In this document: positions 52,009-59,548 of the stretch, piece after piece
Layout of the letters: the number at the start of each line of letters is the position of its first letter
How positions within the stretch are numbered: position 1 is the stretch's first letter
NCBI GenBank assembly: GCA_043553855.1
Contig: CP121336.1
Span: 1,550,001-1,614,000 of the forward strand
Length of the DNA: 64,000 nucleotides
From: JAUIAS01 sp030425395
Lineage (GTDB): Bacteria > Pseudomonadota > Alphaproteobacteria > Rhodobacterales > Rhodobacteraceae
Reading direction: 5' to 3'
Translations under genes and position numbers: made by a program
The notes under the pieces: model-generated
Database searches by the model: none
The model's input: only the letters and a program-made list of their open reading frames with translations
Told to the model about the DNA's origin: nothing

Positions 52009-53397
52009 ATGGCGGACGCAACGGTAGACACCATCCCTTACAAAAAGCGGAGGATCTTTGGCTGGTATTTCTTTGACTGGGCCAGCCAACCCTACAACAC
52101 GTTGATGCTGACCTTCATATTCGGGCCATATTTCGCGCAGACCGCCGCGGCTTCGCTGATGGCTCAGGGGATGGATGCCGGTGCCGCGAATGCCCAAGCG
52201 CAGGCGATGTGGGGCTATGGGCTGACCGCGACAGGAATCTTGATCGCGGTTCTGGCCCCGATCCTGGGGTCAGTTGCCGACAGCACCGGACGCCGCATGC
52301 CGTGGATCTGGCTATTCTCGGTCATGTATGTTGTGGGGGCCTTCGGAACGTGGTGGACCGCACCCGAGAGCTTTGACCCGACCGTTGCGCTCATCCTTTT
52401 CGGCATTGGCCTGATCGGGATGGAGTTCGCGACGATCTTTACCAATTCCTATCTGCCATCGCTTGGACCAAAGGAGGAAATCGGACGCATATCCGGTTCG
52501 GGATTCGCATTTGGTTACTTGGGCGGTGTCGTGGCCTTGATCGCTATGCTGGGCTTTTTTCAGGCGGCTTCTGATGGGCGGACGATGGCGGGTTTGACAC
52601 CTCTCTTTGGTCTGGACCCCGCCACCAAGGCAGACACGCGCATCGTCGGGCCGTTCACCGCGATCTGGTATGCCGTTTTCATGATCCCATTCTTTTTGTA
52701 CATCAAGGATGCACCATCAACGCCGCGGCTCAAGTATAGGTTCGGCAAGGGGATCGGAGAACTGATCACCACCCTCAAGAACCTGCCGGGCAACCCGAGC
52801 CTTCTGGCGTATCTTGGATCGTCCATGTTCTATCGTGATGCGCTGAACGGCATGTATACCTTTGGCGGCATATACGCGAGCGGGGTTCTCGGCTGGTCCA
52901 TTATCGAAATCGGGATTTTCGGAATAATTGCGGCCACGTCAGGTGCGTTCTTCTGCTGGGTCGGCGGGTTTGTAGACAGGGCGCTGGGACCGAAACCGGT
53001 GATTGTGGCGTGTTGCGTGATGTTGATGGCCACGGCGGCCCTGATCGTATCCCTCTCCCCGACTTCGGTTATGGGCATCCCGATTGCCGAAGGCAGTGCC
53101 CTGCCCGATCAATTGTTCTATCTGGCCGGTATCATCATCGGCGCCGGTGGCGGCATCCTTCAGGCAGCAAGCCGCAACATGCTGACGCGGCAAGGAAACC
53201 CTGATCGCATGACCGAGGCATTTGGTCTTTATGCACTGTCTGGCAAGGCGACATCATTTCTAGCTCCTGCCTTGATTGCGCTGACCTCGGATATCACTGG
53301 CAACCAAAGGCTTGGCGTGACCCCCTTGATTCTGCTTTTCGGGATCGGTCTGGTCATGCTTTTGTGGGTCAAGCCGGACGGTGAGGACAACAAATGA
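52009..53397 (+). CDS. UMF1-family MFS transporter (Atg22-like)
   Basis: A 462-residue MFS protein of the UMF1 (unknown MFS facilitator 1) group. It starts with KKRRIFGWYFFDWASQPYNTLMLTFIFGPYF, the diagnostic first helix with the DWA(S/N)QP motif. About 12 helices follow, with the ATG22-like SPTSVMG region. The group resembles the yeast vacuolar amino acid exporter Atg22. Substrate unknown. I chose the ATG at 52009, after GGAGGATCC. It is divergent from yggT, and its stop overlaps mepA by 4 bp. Confidence 0.9.
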   Translation: MADATVDTIPYKKRRIFGWYFFDWASQPYNTLMLTFIFGPYFAQTAAASLMAQGMDAGAANAQAQAMWGYGLTATGILIAVLAPILGSVADSTGRRMPWIWLFSVMYVVGAFGTWWTAPESFDPTVALILFGIGLIGMEFATIFTNSYLPSLGPKEEIGRISGSGFAFGYLGGVVALIAMLGFFQAASDGRTMAGLTPLFGLDPATKADTRIVGPFTAIWYAVFMIPFFLYIKDAPSTPRLKYRFGKGIGELITTLKNLPGNPSLLAYLGSSMFYRDALNGMYTFGGIYASGVLGWSIIEIGIFGIIAATSGAFFCWVGGFVDRALGPKPVIVACCVMLMATAALIVSLSPTSVMGIPIAEGSALPDQLFYLAGIIIGAGGGILQAASRNMLTRQGNPDRMTEAFGLYALSGKATSFLAPALIALTSDITGNQRLGVTPLILLFGIGLVMLLWVKPDGEDNK

Positions 53398-54266
53398 TCT
53401 GGCGAATTCTGAGCCTTGTTATCGCCGTCACGGTGTTACCCGATACGGGCCATGCGACGCCCCCGGCCAAGGATCAATTCGGTGCCAAGGCAACCCCATC
53501 TCGGCAAGCGCCCGCCCCCTATGGCAGCTATGCCAAGGGCTGCGTCGCCGGCGCGGCGCAGTTGCCGGAAACCGGACCGACATGGCAGGCTATGCGATTG
53601 AGCCGGAATCGTAATTGGGGGCATCCTGAAGCGATTGAATATGTGAAGGAACTCAGCGCATTCGCCGCGACTCTTCCAGGGTGGGCTGGATTGTTTATCG
53701 GAGACATCAGCCAGCCTCGGGGCGGACCGATGCTTTCGGGCCATCGCAGCCACCAGATCGGGTTGGATATCGACATCTGGATGCGACCGCCGCAAAGGCT
53801 TGATCTGGATCGTAAGTCACGCGAACAGATTTCTTCCATTTCGATGCGCCGCGCCAAAGGGGCCTATGTGAACGAACACTGGACACGCGAGCATCACGAA
53901 TTGCTCAAGGCAGCCGCAAGCGACAAGCGCGTGGCCCGTATCTTTGTGTTTCCCGGGGCCAAGGTGCAAATGTGCGCAGACGAGACCGGCAATCGCAAAT
54001 GGCTGCGCAAGATCCGGCCTTGGTGGGGGCATCACTATCATTTTCACGTGCGCCTTGCCTGTCCACGCGGAATGCGTGGCTGCGTCGATCAAGCGCCCCC
54101 GCCTCGTGGGGACGGTTGCGCTGACGCGCAAAAGTGGGTCGATGACATTCTGAACCCACCGCCACGACCGCCGAAACCAGCCAAACCTGTTCCTGCCAAG
54201 CCAAGGCGGGAACTTGCCCTTGCAGATTTGCCTCGCCAATGCGCTTCCGTCCTGCACTCGGACTGA
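53394..54266 (+). CDS. mepA: penicillin-insensitive murein endopeptidase
   Basis: A 290-residue periplasmic D,D-endopeptidase of the MepA (M74) family that cuts peptide cross-bridges in peptidoglycan. A signal peptide (WRILSLVIAVTVLPDTGHA) is followed by GDISQPRGGPMLSGHRSHQIGLDIDIWM, with the zinc ligands His and Asp. The C-terminal metal site is WWGHHYHFHVRLACP, with a Cys-rich end (CPRGMRGCVDQ, GDGCADA) suiting the periplasm. A Pro/Lys-rich tail (PPPRPPKPAKPVPAKP) follows. It overlaps the UMF1 gene by 4 bp and the next gene by 28 bp. Confidence 0.94.
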   Translation: MIWRILSLVIAVTVLPDTGHATPPAKDQFGAKATPSRQAPAPYGSYAKGCVAGAAQLPETGPTWQAMRLSRNRNWGHPEAIEYVKELSAFAATLPGWAGLFIGDISQPRGGPMLSGHRSHQIGLDIDIWMRPPQRLDLDRKSREQISSISMRRAKGAYVNEHWTREHHELLKAAASDKRVARIFVFPGAKVQMCADETGNRKWLRKIRPWWGHHYHFHVRLACPRGMRGCVDQAPPPRGDGCADAQKWVDDILNPPPRPPKPAKPVPAKPRRELALADLPRQCASVLHSD

Positions 54267-55114
54267 TCCTGCTGGGCCTGATTGCATCCTATGTCCCCGG
54301 TTTACGCGGGCTTGGCGATGCGGCGGTTCAGATGCACGCCACCTGGTGGCTGGAAGCGCGGGGCTTTGGTGGATTCTCCGGTATCGAGCTACACCCGGAT
54401 GGCAAAACCTTTTCCGCCGTCAACGACGATGGCCGGTTCGCCGTGGGGGTCATTCATGCCGAGGACCGCATCGAACTGACCGATTTCCCAGATCTGACAA
54501 GACCGAATGGAACTGCCTACAAGGGCTTTGATGGGGATGCCGAAGGCATTGCACTGGGTCAGGACGGCAGCGTTTTCGTTTCCTTTGAACACCGTAAGGT
54601 GGTCACCCGGTTCGATGCAGGCGGATCCGGCGGAACAGACCTGCCCGCGTCACCCGCATTTGGCAAGATGGCCGACAACGGATCTCTCGAAGCGTTGGCC
54701 ATAGATGACGCCGGGCGTATCTACACGATGTCCGAAATGCCGGACGCCCGCCCCAGATCATTCCGGGTCTTTCGATTTCAGGATGGAAAGTGGACCGTCG
54801 CCCACCGCATCCCGACCCGAAACTGGTATCGCGCAGTAGGTGCGGATTTCGGGCCGGACGGGGCGTTCTATCTTCTGGAACGCAGGCTGACGCCATTGGG
54901 CTTTCAATCCCGCATTCGGCGGTGGCCGGTTTCCGGCGATGTCTGGGGCCAGGAAGCCACTCTCTGGCAAAGCCGCGCGGGACAGTTCGACAATCTCGAA
55001 GGGCTGAGCATCCAACAACTGGAAACTGGAATTTTGCGTGCAACGATGATCGCTGACGACAACTTCTGGTCCTTTCTGGATACCGAAATCGTGCAAATCG
55101 ACATCCGAATATAG
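54239..55114 (+). CDS. esterase-like activity of phytase family protein
   Basis: A 291-residue protein with a signal sequence (LGLILLGLIASYVPGLRGLG) and a beta-propeller-like core: FGGFSGIELHPDGKTFSAVNDDGRFAVGVI, DGDAEGIALGQDGSVFVSFEHRKVVTRFD, DNGSLEALAIDDAGRIYTMSE and DNLEGLSIQQLETG. This is the Phytase-like domain seen in many Rhodobacterales. Enzymatic activity is unproven; Ca-dependent phosphohydrolase or esterase activity is assigned only by family. It overlaps mepA by 28 bp, so the two and the UMF1 gene form one operon. Confidence 0.82.
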   Translation: MRFRPALGLILLGLIASYVPGLRGLGDAAVQMHATWWLEARGFGGFSGIELHPDGKTFSAVNDDGRFAVGVIHAEDRIELTDFPDLTRPNGTAYKGFDGDAEGIALGQDGSVFVSFEHRKVVTRFDAGGSGGTDLPASPAFGKMADNGSLEALAIDDAGRIYTMSEMPDARPRSFRVFRFQDGKWTVAHRIPTRNWYRAVGADFGPDGAFYLLERRLTPLGFQSRIRRWPVSGDVWGQEATLWQSRAGQFDNLEGLSIQQLETGILRATMIADDNFWSFLDTEIVQIDIRI

Positions 55115-55150
55115 CTTGTGCAGGTCCATTAGACGGTTTATGCGCGGCTC

Positions 55151-55201
55151 GTCCCGATAACGGGGCCAAGTCGCCGCAACCTTGTAAAAACGGGCCTGAT
55201 C
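55151..55201 (+). promoter_or_regulatory. candidate preQ1-I riboswitch and adjacent hairpin in the yhhQ leader
   Basis: A small hairpin (GTCCCG-ATAA-CGGGGC, 55151-55166) abuts a preQ1-I-like fold. P1 is CAAG (55167-55170) with CTTG (55181-55184), enclosing a 10-nt loop TCGCCGCAAC that matches the known Thermoanaerobacter preQ1 loop TCGCAGTAAC in length and at eight of ten bases, including the final C. An A-rich tail (TAAAAA) and CGG (55191-55193), which can pair with CCG (55174-55176), complete the H-type pseudoknot. The pseudoknot would bury the only Shine-Dalgarno-like bases, 7 nt before the yhhQ ATG. Confidence 0.62.
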
Positions 55202-55843
55202 ATGTCACGCACCCATATTCCCGGCATTATTGCCATGGCAACGATTGTCGTTGCATCCAATATCCTTGTCCAATTCCTGTATGGCAACTGGCTGACATGG
55301 GGGGCGTTTACCTACCCCCTCGCCTTTCTTGTCACCGACGTGATGAACCGCGTCTACGGGGCACCCACGGCACGCCGGGTTGTCCTGATCGGGTTTGTCG
55401 TTGGTGTCATATGTTCGCTGATCGGAACTCAGATCATGCTTGAAGGCGATGGCTACAGCTATCCGGCGGTCACTCTGCGCATTGCGCTGGGATCTGGCCT
55501 TGCCTTCCTCACAGCGCAATTGATCGACGTTGCCATTTTTGATCGCCTGCGCGCAGGCCGTTGGTGGCGCGCGCCTCTGGTGTCGACGCTGGTTGGCTCA
55601 TCGCTGGACACAGCGCTGTTCTTTACCATCGCGTTTTCCGCCAGCCTTGCCTTTATTGAACCGGGCAACGATGTGTCCTGGGCCGGCGAAGTCATGCCTC
55701 TTTTGGGTGCCGGACCAGAGGTGCCCCTTTGGGTTTCGCTCGCAGTTGCGGACTGGTGCGTCAAACTTTCGTTGGCACTGATCGCACTTGTTCCTTTCCG
55801 CCTGATCGTTGGGCGGCTCACATCCCAAATGCGCCACACCTGA
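55202..55843 (+). CDS. yhhQ: queuosine precursor transporter (YhhQ/VUT family)
   Basis: A 213-residue membrane protein with six helices. It has ASNILVQFLYGNWLTWGAFTYPLAFLVTDVMNRVYG, the family signature, and LRIALGSGLAFLTAQLIDVAIFDRL, the conserved hydrophilic patch. YhhQ imports the queuosine precursors preQ0 and preQ1 used to make modified tRNA wobble bases. It is preceded by a candidate preQ1 riboswitch, an independent sign for this function. The ATG at 55202 lacks a normal ribosome binding site outside the switch. Confidence 0.92.
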   Translation: MSRTHIPGIIAMATIVVASNILVQFLYGNWLTWGAFTYPLAFLVTDVMNRVYGAPTARRVVLIGFVVGVICSLIGTQIMLEGDGYSYPAVTLRIALGSGLAFLTAQLIDVAIFDRLRAGRWWRAPLVSTLVGSSLDTALFFTIAFSASLAFIEPGNDVSWAGEVMPLLGAGPEVPLWVSLAVADWCVKLSLALIALVPFRLIVGRLTSQMRHT

Positions 55844-55916
55844 AAAAAACGTTTGGCAGATCGAACATTCCATGCGACGATTCGAGTGATCTAAACAAAT
55901 GAAAGGAGGTGCTTCA

Positions 55917-55973
55917 GTGTCGAGAAAGAAATTGGAGAGAGGTGTCGGAACAGGATGGGAGGCCTCTGTCTGA
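55917..55973 (+). CDS. 18-codon mini-ORF inside the structured RNA (tentative)
   Basis: A GTG start lies 7 nt after a perfect AGGAGG, the best ribosome binding site of the region, and encodes MSRKKLERGVGTGWEASV, a basic peptide. An in-frame ATG at 55899 would add six residues. The site is also the 5' strand of the long-range stem, so translation and folding would compete. A role as leader peptide is inference; it may equally be chance. Confidence 0.35.
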   Translation: MSRKKLERGVGTGWEASV

Positions 55974-56047
55974 GGCAGCCCTCGGCGGGATAGCCCCCGT
56001 CTTGACCATTGGGTGTCTAACCGACCCCACCTCCTGATACTTTCGAG

Positions 56048-56076
56048 AGGGCCGTCCCAAAGGGGCGGCCCTTTTT
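56048..56076 (+). terminator. strong intrinsic terminator
   Basis: An 11-bp stem (AGGGCCGTCCC with GGGGCGGCCCT, one G-T pair), triloop AAA, and a run of five T. This is the clearest Rho-independent terminator in the window. Confidence 0.9.
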
Positions 56077-56128
56077 GGTTGGCCCCGGATGCGCAGAAGG
56101 CTAACTCTGACATCGAAGGGAGCGCATC

Positions 56129-56554
56129 TTGGGCCTGAAAATCAATGACCGGATCGAAATCGCGGATTGGGAACTGACCGAACAATTCGTCCGCGCCTCC
56201 GGTCCCGGCGGACAAAACGTCAACAAGGTGTCCACCGCCGTCGAACTGAGGTTCGAGGCCGCGCGTTCTCCCAATCTGCCAGATCCCGTCAAACGCCGCT
56301 TGCAGTCCCTTGCCGGTCGACGCTGGACCAAGGATGGGGCCATCGTCATCCAGTGCGAAGAAACCCGCAGTCAGGCACGCAACCGCGAAATCGTGCGCGA
56401 CCGGTTGGTCGAACTGATCACGCGCGCCCTGACCGCACCGCGTCGCCGCATCGCGATCAAACCAACATTGGGCTCCAAGAAGAGGCGCCTAAAGGCCAAG
56501 AAGGAACGTGGTATGGTCAAATCGCTGCGCGGACGGGTCGACGGGGATGAATAA
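56129..56554 (+). CDS. arfB: alternative ribosome-rescue factor / aminoacyl-tRNA hydrolase ArfB
   Basis: A 141-residue release-factor-like hydrolase that frees peptides from ribosomes stalled without a stop codon. The catalytic GGQ is Gly27-Gly28-Gln29 in ASGPGGQNVNKVST. The basic C-terminal tail (KPTLGSKKRRLKAKKERGMVKSLRGR) fits the empty mRNA channel. The start is a TTG (56129) after GAAGGGAGCG. It overlaps the DMT transporter start by 8 bp. Its mRNA would be downstream of the structured RNA's terminator, so readthrough could matter. Confidence 0.95.
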   Translation: MGLKINDRIEIADWELTEQFVRASGPGGQNVNKVSTAVELRFEAARSPNLPDPVKRRLQSLAGRRWTKDGAIVIQCEETRSQARNREIVRDRLVELITRALTAPRRRIAIKPTLGSKKRRLKAKKERGMVKSLRGRVDGDE

Positions 56555-57428
56555 GACTGTAGTTGCCATCTTGCTCAGCCTGTTGGCGCTCTTGATGTTC
56601 GATATCATGGCGCTCGTGATCAAATACCTGTCGCCGCGCTACAGTGCCATGGAATTGTCGGCGTGGCGCAATGTCTTTGGCCTGGGGCCGGCGGCAATCG
56701 CGCTCTGGTCGTCTTCCGCCTGGCGGGGGAGAGGCAAGCCCCTGATCATCCGGCAATGGAAGCTGGCGAGCTTTCGCGGTCTTTGCATCGCGCTGGCACA
56801 GCTTAGCTTTTACCTATCACTTGGAATGATGGCCTTTGCCACTGCGGCAACGATCACCTACGCAAACGCCTTGTTCATGACAGCTCTGGCCGTTCCGATT
56901 CTTGGCGAGAAGGTCGGATTTTTACGATGGTCGGCTGTCATGATCGGTTTTGCAGGGGTGATGATGGTTGTTGGCCCCGGGCGGGATGCCTTCAGCGTGG
57001 CCGCCCTGCTGCCACTGGCGGCCGCGTTTCTCTATGCATTGGCCGCAGTGACATCGCGGCTCTTGGATGAGGATGTGCCCACACCGCTGGCCAATCTGTA
57101 TTCCACCGGTGTGGCCATGGTGGGCAGCGTTATCATGGCCCTAGTCTGGGGCGGATTCACCCCGGTGACTGCATGGATGGATTTGTTCTGGCTGATCTTG
57201 ATGGGCGCGGTCGGCGGCAGCGCGGTCCTCTGCCTTGTCACGGCATACCGCATGACCGAACAAAGCAATCTCGCTCCTTTCAGTTACTTTGGTATCCCGC
57301 TGGCTTTTGTTCTCGGGTGGCTCACCTTTGACGAAGCCCCGTGGCAGGATTTGTTCCCCGGCGCGATCTTGATAGCAGCCGGAGGTCTTATCATTATCTG
57401 GAGAGAACGCCGCCTGCGACGTACTTAG
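56547..57428 (+). CDS. DMT/EamA family transporter
   Basis: A 293-residue membrane protein with ten helices in two EamA halves: MFDIMALVIKYLSPRYSAMELSAWRNVFG opens the first, ALLPLAAAFLYALAAVTSRLLDEDVPTPLANLYSTG the second. EamA proteins export metabolites such as amino acids, purine precursors or polyamines; the substrate is unknown. The ATG at 56547 overlaps the arfB stop by 8 bp, and the frame opens 39 bp earlier inside arfB. It converges with pncB after 53 bp. Confidence 0.9.
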   Translation: MNKTVVAILLSLLALLMFDIMALVIKYLSPRYSAMELSAWRNVFGLGPAAIALWSSSAWRGRGKPLIIRQWKLASFRGLCIALAQLSFYLSLGMMAFATAATITYANALFMTALAVPILGEKVGFLRWSAVMIGFAGVMMVVGPGRDAFSVAALLPLAAAFLYALAAVTSRLLDEDVPTPLANLYSTGVAMVGSVIMALVWGGFTPVTAWMDLFWLILMGAVGGSAVLCLVTAYRMTEQSNLAPFSYFGIPLAFVLGWLTFDEAPWQDLFPGAILIAAGGLIIIWRERRLRRT

Positions 57429-57481
57429 CGCGTGCGCCCGCCATCATCCGATTTCAACTAAAAAACCGATCGCGCGACACC

Positions 57482-58774
57482 TTAGACCACGACCTCAATC
57501 GCCTTTTGATCGCCGACACCGAACACCCGCTTGTAACGCTCTATCTGATGTTGTGGGCCCATCGCCTTGTTGGGATTATCGGACAGTTTCACCGTGGGCC
57601 GCCCATCGGCACTCACCGCTTTGCAGACCATTGAAAATGGCGCAAGGCTGTCATCCGCCGTCAGCCCGCGGAAATCATTGGTCAGAAGCGTGCCCCAGCC
57701 AAAGGACACCCGAACACGGCCGGAAAACTGCGCCTGCAACTCGGCAATCTTTTCCACGTCCAGCCCGTCAGAGAAAATCACCAACTTCTGGGTCGGATCC
57801 TCGCCACGCTCCTTCCACCAGCGTATCGCGGTTTCCGCGCCCTGCGCGGGATCGCCGGAATCAATACGGATGCCCGTCCACCCCGCCAACCAATCGGGCG
57901 CGCGTCGAAGGAACCCTTCGGTCCCATACGTATCGGGCAGGATCATACGCAGATTGCCTTCGTGTTCTTCGTGCCAATCCGCCAAGACATCATAGGGCGC
58001 ACGCGCCAGCTCATCGTCGTCTTCTGCAAGCGCCGCATAAACCATCGGCAACTCATGCGCATTTGTCCCAATCGCCTCAAGATCGCGGTTCTTGGCAATC
58101 AGGCAATTCGACGTGCCCACAAATGATGATCCCAAACCCTCGAACATGGCCTGAACGCACCAATCCTGCCAAAGAAAGGAATGTCGCCGCCTGGTTCCGA
58201 AATCGGCAATGCGCAACCCGTCAATGCCGCGCAACTGTTCCACCTTTTCCCAAAGCTTGGTCATCGCGCGGGCATAGAGAACCTGAAGTTCGAACCGCCC
58301 CAGATCGTTCAAGACAGCGCGGCTGCGCAATTCCATCAACACCGACAGCGCAGAAATTTCCCAAAGCATCACCTCGGGCCATTTGCCTTCAAAGGTCAAC
58401 TCATACTGATCTCCCACACGCTCCAGCTCATAGGCAGGCAAACGCAGGTTTTCGAACCACTCCATGAAATCGGGGCGGAACATCTGACGCTTGCCATAGA
58501 ACGTGTTCCCGCGCAGCCATGTGGATTCACCGCGCCGCAACGAAAGTGACCGGATATGATCAAGCTGTTCGCGCAATTCACCTTCGTCGATCAGCCGCGC
58601 CAATGGCACGTGCGAGGACCGGTTGATCAATGAAAACCGCACCTGTGTGTCAGGCTTGTTGCGAAACACCGACTGACACATCAAAAGCTTGTAGAAATCC
58701 GTGTCGATCAGAGATCGGACAATCGGATCAATCTTCCATTTGTGGTTCCAGACCCGTGTGGCGATATCGACCAT
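57482..58774 (-). CDS. pncB: nicotinate phosphoribosyltransferase
   Basis: A 430-residue enzyme of the NAD salvage pathway, joining nicotinate to phosphoribosyl pyrophosphate. It has SLIDTDFYKLLMCQSVF near the N-terminus, RIADFGTRRRHSFLWQDWCVQAM with the ATP-phosphorylated His region, GTSNCLIA, IRIDSGDPAQGA and SFGWGTLLTNDF. The ATG at 58774 follows AAAGGAG. It is 68 bp downstream of pncA, so nicotinamide deamidation and nicotinate capture are made together. Confidence 0.96.
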   Translation of the reverse strand: MVDIATRVWNHKWKIDPIVRSLIDTDFYKLLMCQSVFRNKPDTQVRFSLINRSSHVPLARLIDEGELREQLDHIRSLSLRRGESTWLRGNTFYGKRQMFRPDFMEWFENLRLPAYELERVGDQYELTFEGKWPEVMLWEISALSVLMELRSRAVLNDLGRFELQVLYARAMTKLWEKVEQLRGIDGLRIADFGTRRRHSFLWQDWCVQAMFEGLGSSFVGTSNCLIAKNRDLEAIGTNAHELPMVYAALAEDDDELARAPYDVLADWHEEHEGNLRMILPDTYGTEGFLRRAPDWLAGWTGIRIDSGDPAQGAETAIRWWKERGEDPTQKLVIFSDGLDVEKIAELQAQFSGRVRVSFGWGTLLTNDFRGLTADDSLAPFSMVCKAVSADGRPTVKLSDNPNKAMGPQHQIERYKRVFGVGDQKAIEVVV

Positions 58775-58842
58775 GGCCAACTCCTTTGGACAGCCCCTTT
58801 TGCCAATCCCGCCCTTCGGCGGCAAGCGGCGTATTGGCGCGA

Positions 58843-59436
58843 TCAGGCAAGCGTTACGCCCTCGGCCTCCATTGCTTCCAGAGCTGTGATCAATGACCCG
58901 TCCAGATCAATTGCACGGCACAGATCCTGGTGCAGCGTCACCGAATACCCCAACCGCGCGGCATCCACGGCAGAAAAGTTCACGCAGAAATCCGTGGCAA
59001 GCCCCGTCATCGTCAACGCGGTGATCCCACGTGCGCGCAGATAGCCATCCAGACCGGTGGGGGTTTTTCGGTCGTTTTCAAAGAAGGCCGAATAGCTGTC
59101 GATTTCCGCGCGGAATCCTTTGCGCAGGATCAGATCCGCCCTGTCGGTTTCCAGATCCGGGTGGAACCCCGCCCCGATGGACCCCTGGACACAGTGATCC
59201 GGCCACAGAACCTGCGGCCCATAATGCATATCAATCAAGTCATAGGGGGCACGGTCGGGATGGCCGCTGGCAAAGGATGAATGCCCCGCCGGGTGCCAAT
59301 CCTGGGTCAGGATCACCGATGCGAATTCCGGCATCAGCGCGTTGATACCCGGCACGATTTCGTCGCCGCCCGAAACGGCCAGCGCCCCACCGGGGCAAAA
59401 ATCCCGTTGCATGTCGATCACGATCAGCGCCTGCAT
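58843..59436 (-). CDS. pncA: nicotinamidase
   Basis: A 197-residue isochorismatase-fold amidohydrolase converting nicotinamide to nicotinate. The triad is Asp8 (ALIVIDMQRDF), Lys106 (LRKGFRAEIDSYSAF) and Cys151 (GLATDFCVNFSAVDA). The metal site includes Asp46 and His48 (TQDWHPAGHSSF). The ATG at 59436 has a strong GAGGAGGT site 5 nt ahead, favoured over a GTG two codons earlier. It leads the pncA-pncB unit. Confidence 0.96.
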   Translation of the reverse strand: MQALIVIDMQRDFCPGGALAVSGGDEIVPGINALMPEFASVILTQDWHPAGHSSFASGHPDRAPYDLIDMHYGPQVLWPDHCVQGSIGAGFHPDLETDRADLILRKGFRAEIDSYSAFFENDRKTPTGLDGYLRARGITALTMTGLATDFCVNFSAVDAARLGYSVTLHQDLCRAIDLDGSLITALEAMEAEGVTLA

Positions 59437-59548
59437 CCGCACCTCCTCAAGGGTTTAACGGTCCCAGCATAATCGGTCAGGACCCGAATTGCCATGTTGG
59501 GTCACATCGTCTAGGACCGGCCTTTGGTTTGTCATCAGGAGCGCCCCC

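Larger units (their letters stand above)
55899..56076 (+). ncRNA. structured RNA with terminator, possibly a leader with a mini-ORF
   Basis: AGGAGGTG (55904-55911) is perfectly complementary to CACCTCCT (56028-56035), closing a multi-branched fold. Inner stems are GGTGTCGG with CCGACCCC (one mismatch), GCCTC-TGTCT-GAGGC (55962-55976) and CGGcGGG-ATAG-CCCCCG (55983-55999). The sequence is not a known tRNA, tmRNA, SRP RNA or RNase P RNA as far as I can tell. It ends in a strong terminator 52 bp before arfB, so it is probably an independent small RNA or an attenuating leader of arfB. Confidence 0.6.

Noticed and set aside
55899..56047. Structured RNA considered as SRP RNA, tmRNA or 6S RNA
   Set aside because: It has no SRP GGAAGCAGCC-type loop, no tmRNA tag or tRNA-like ends, and no 6S-like open bubble architecture; left as unassigned.
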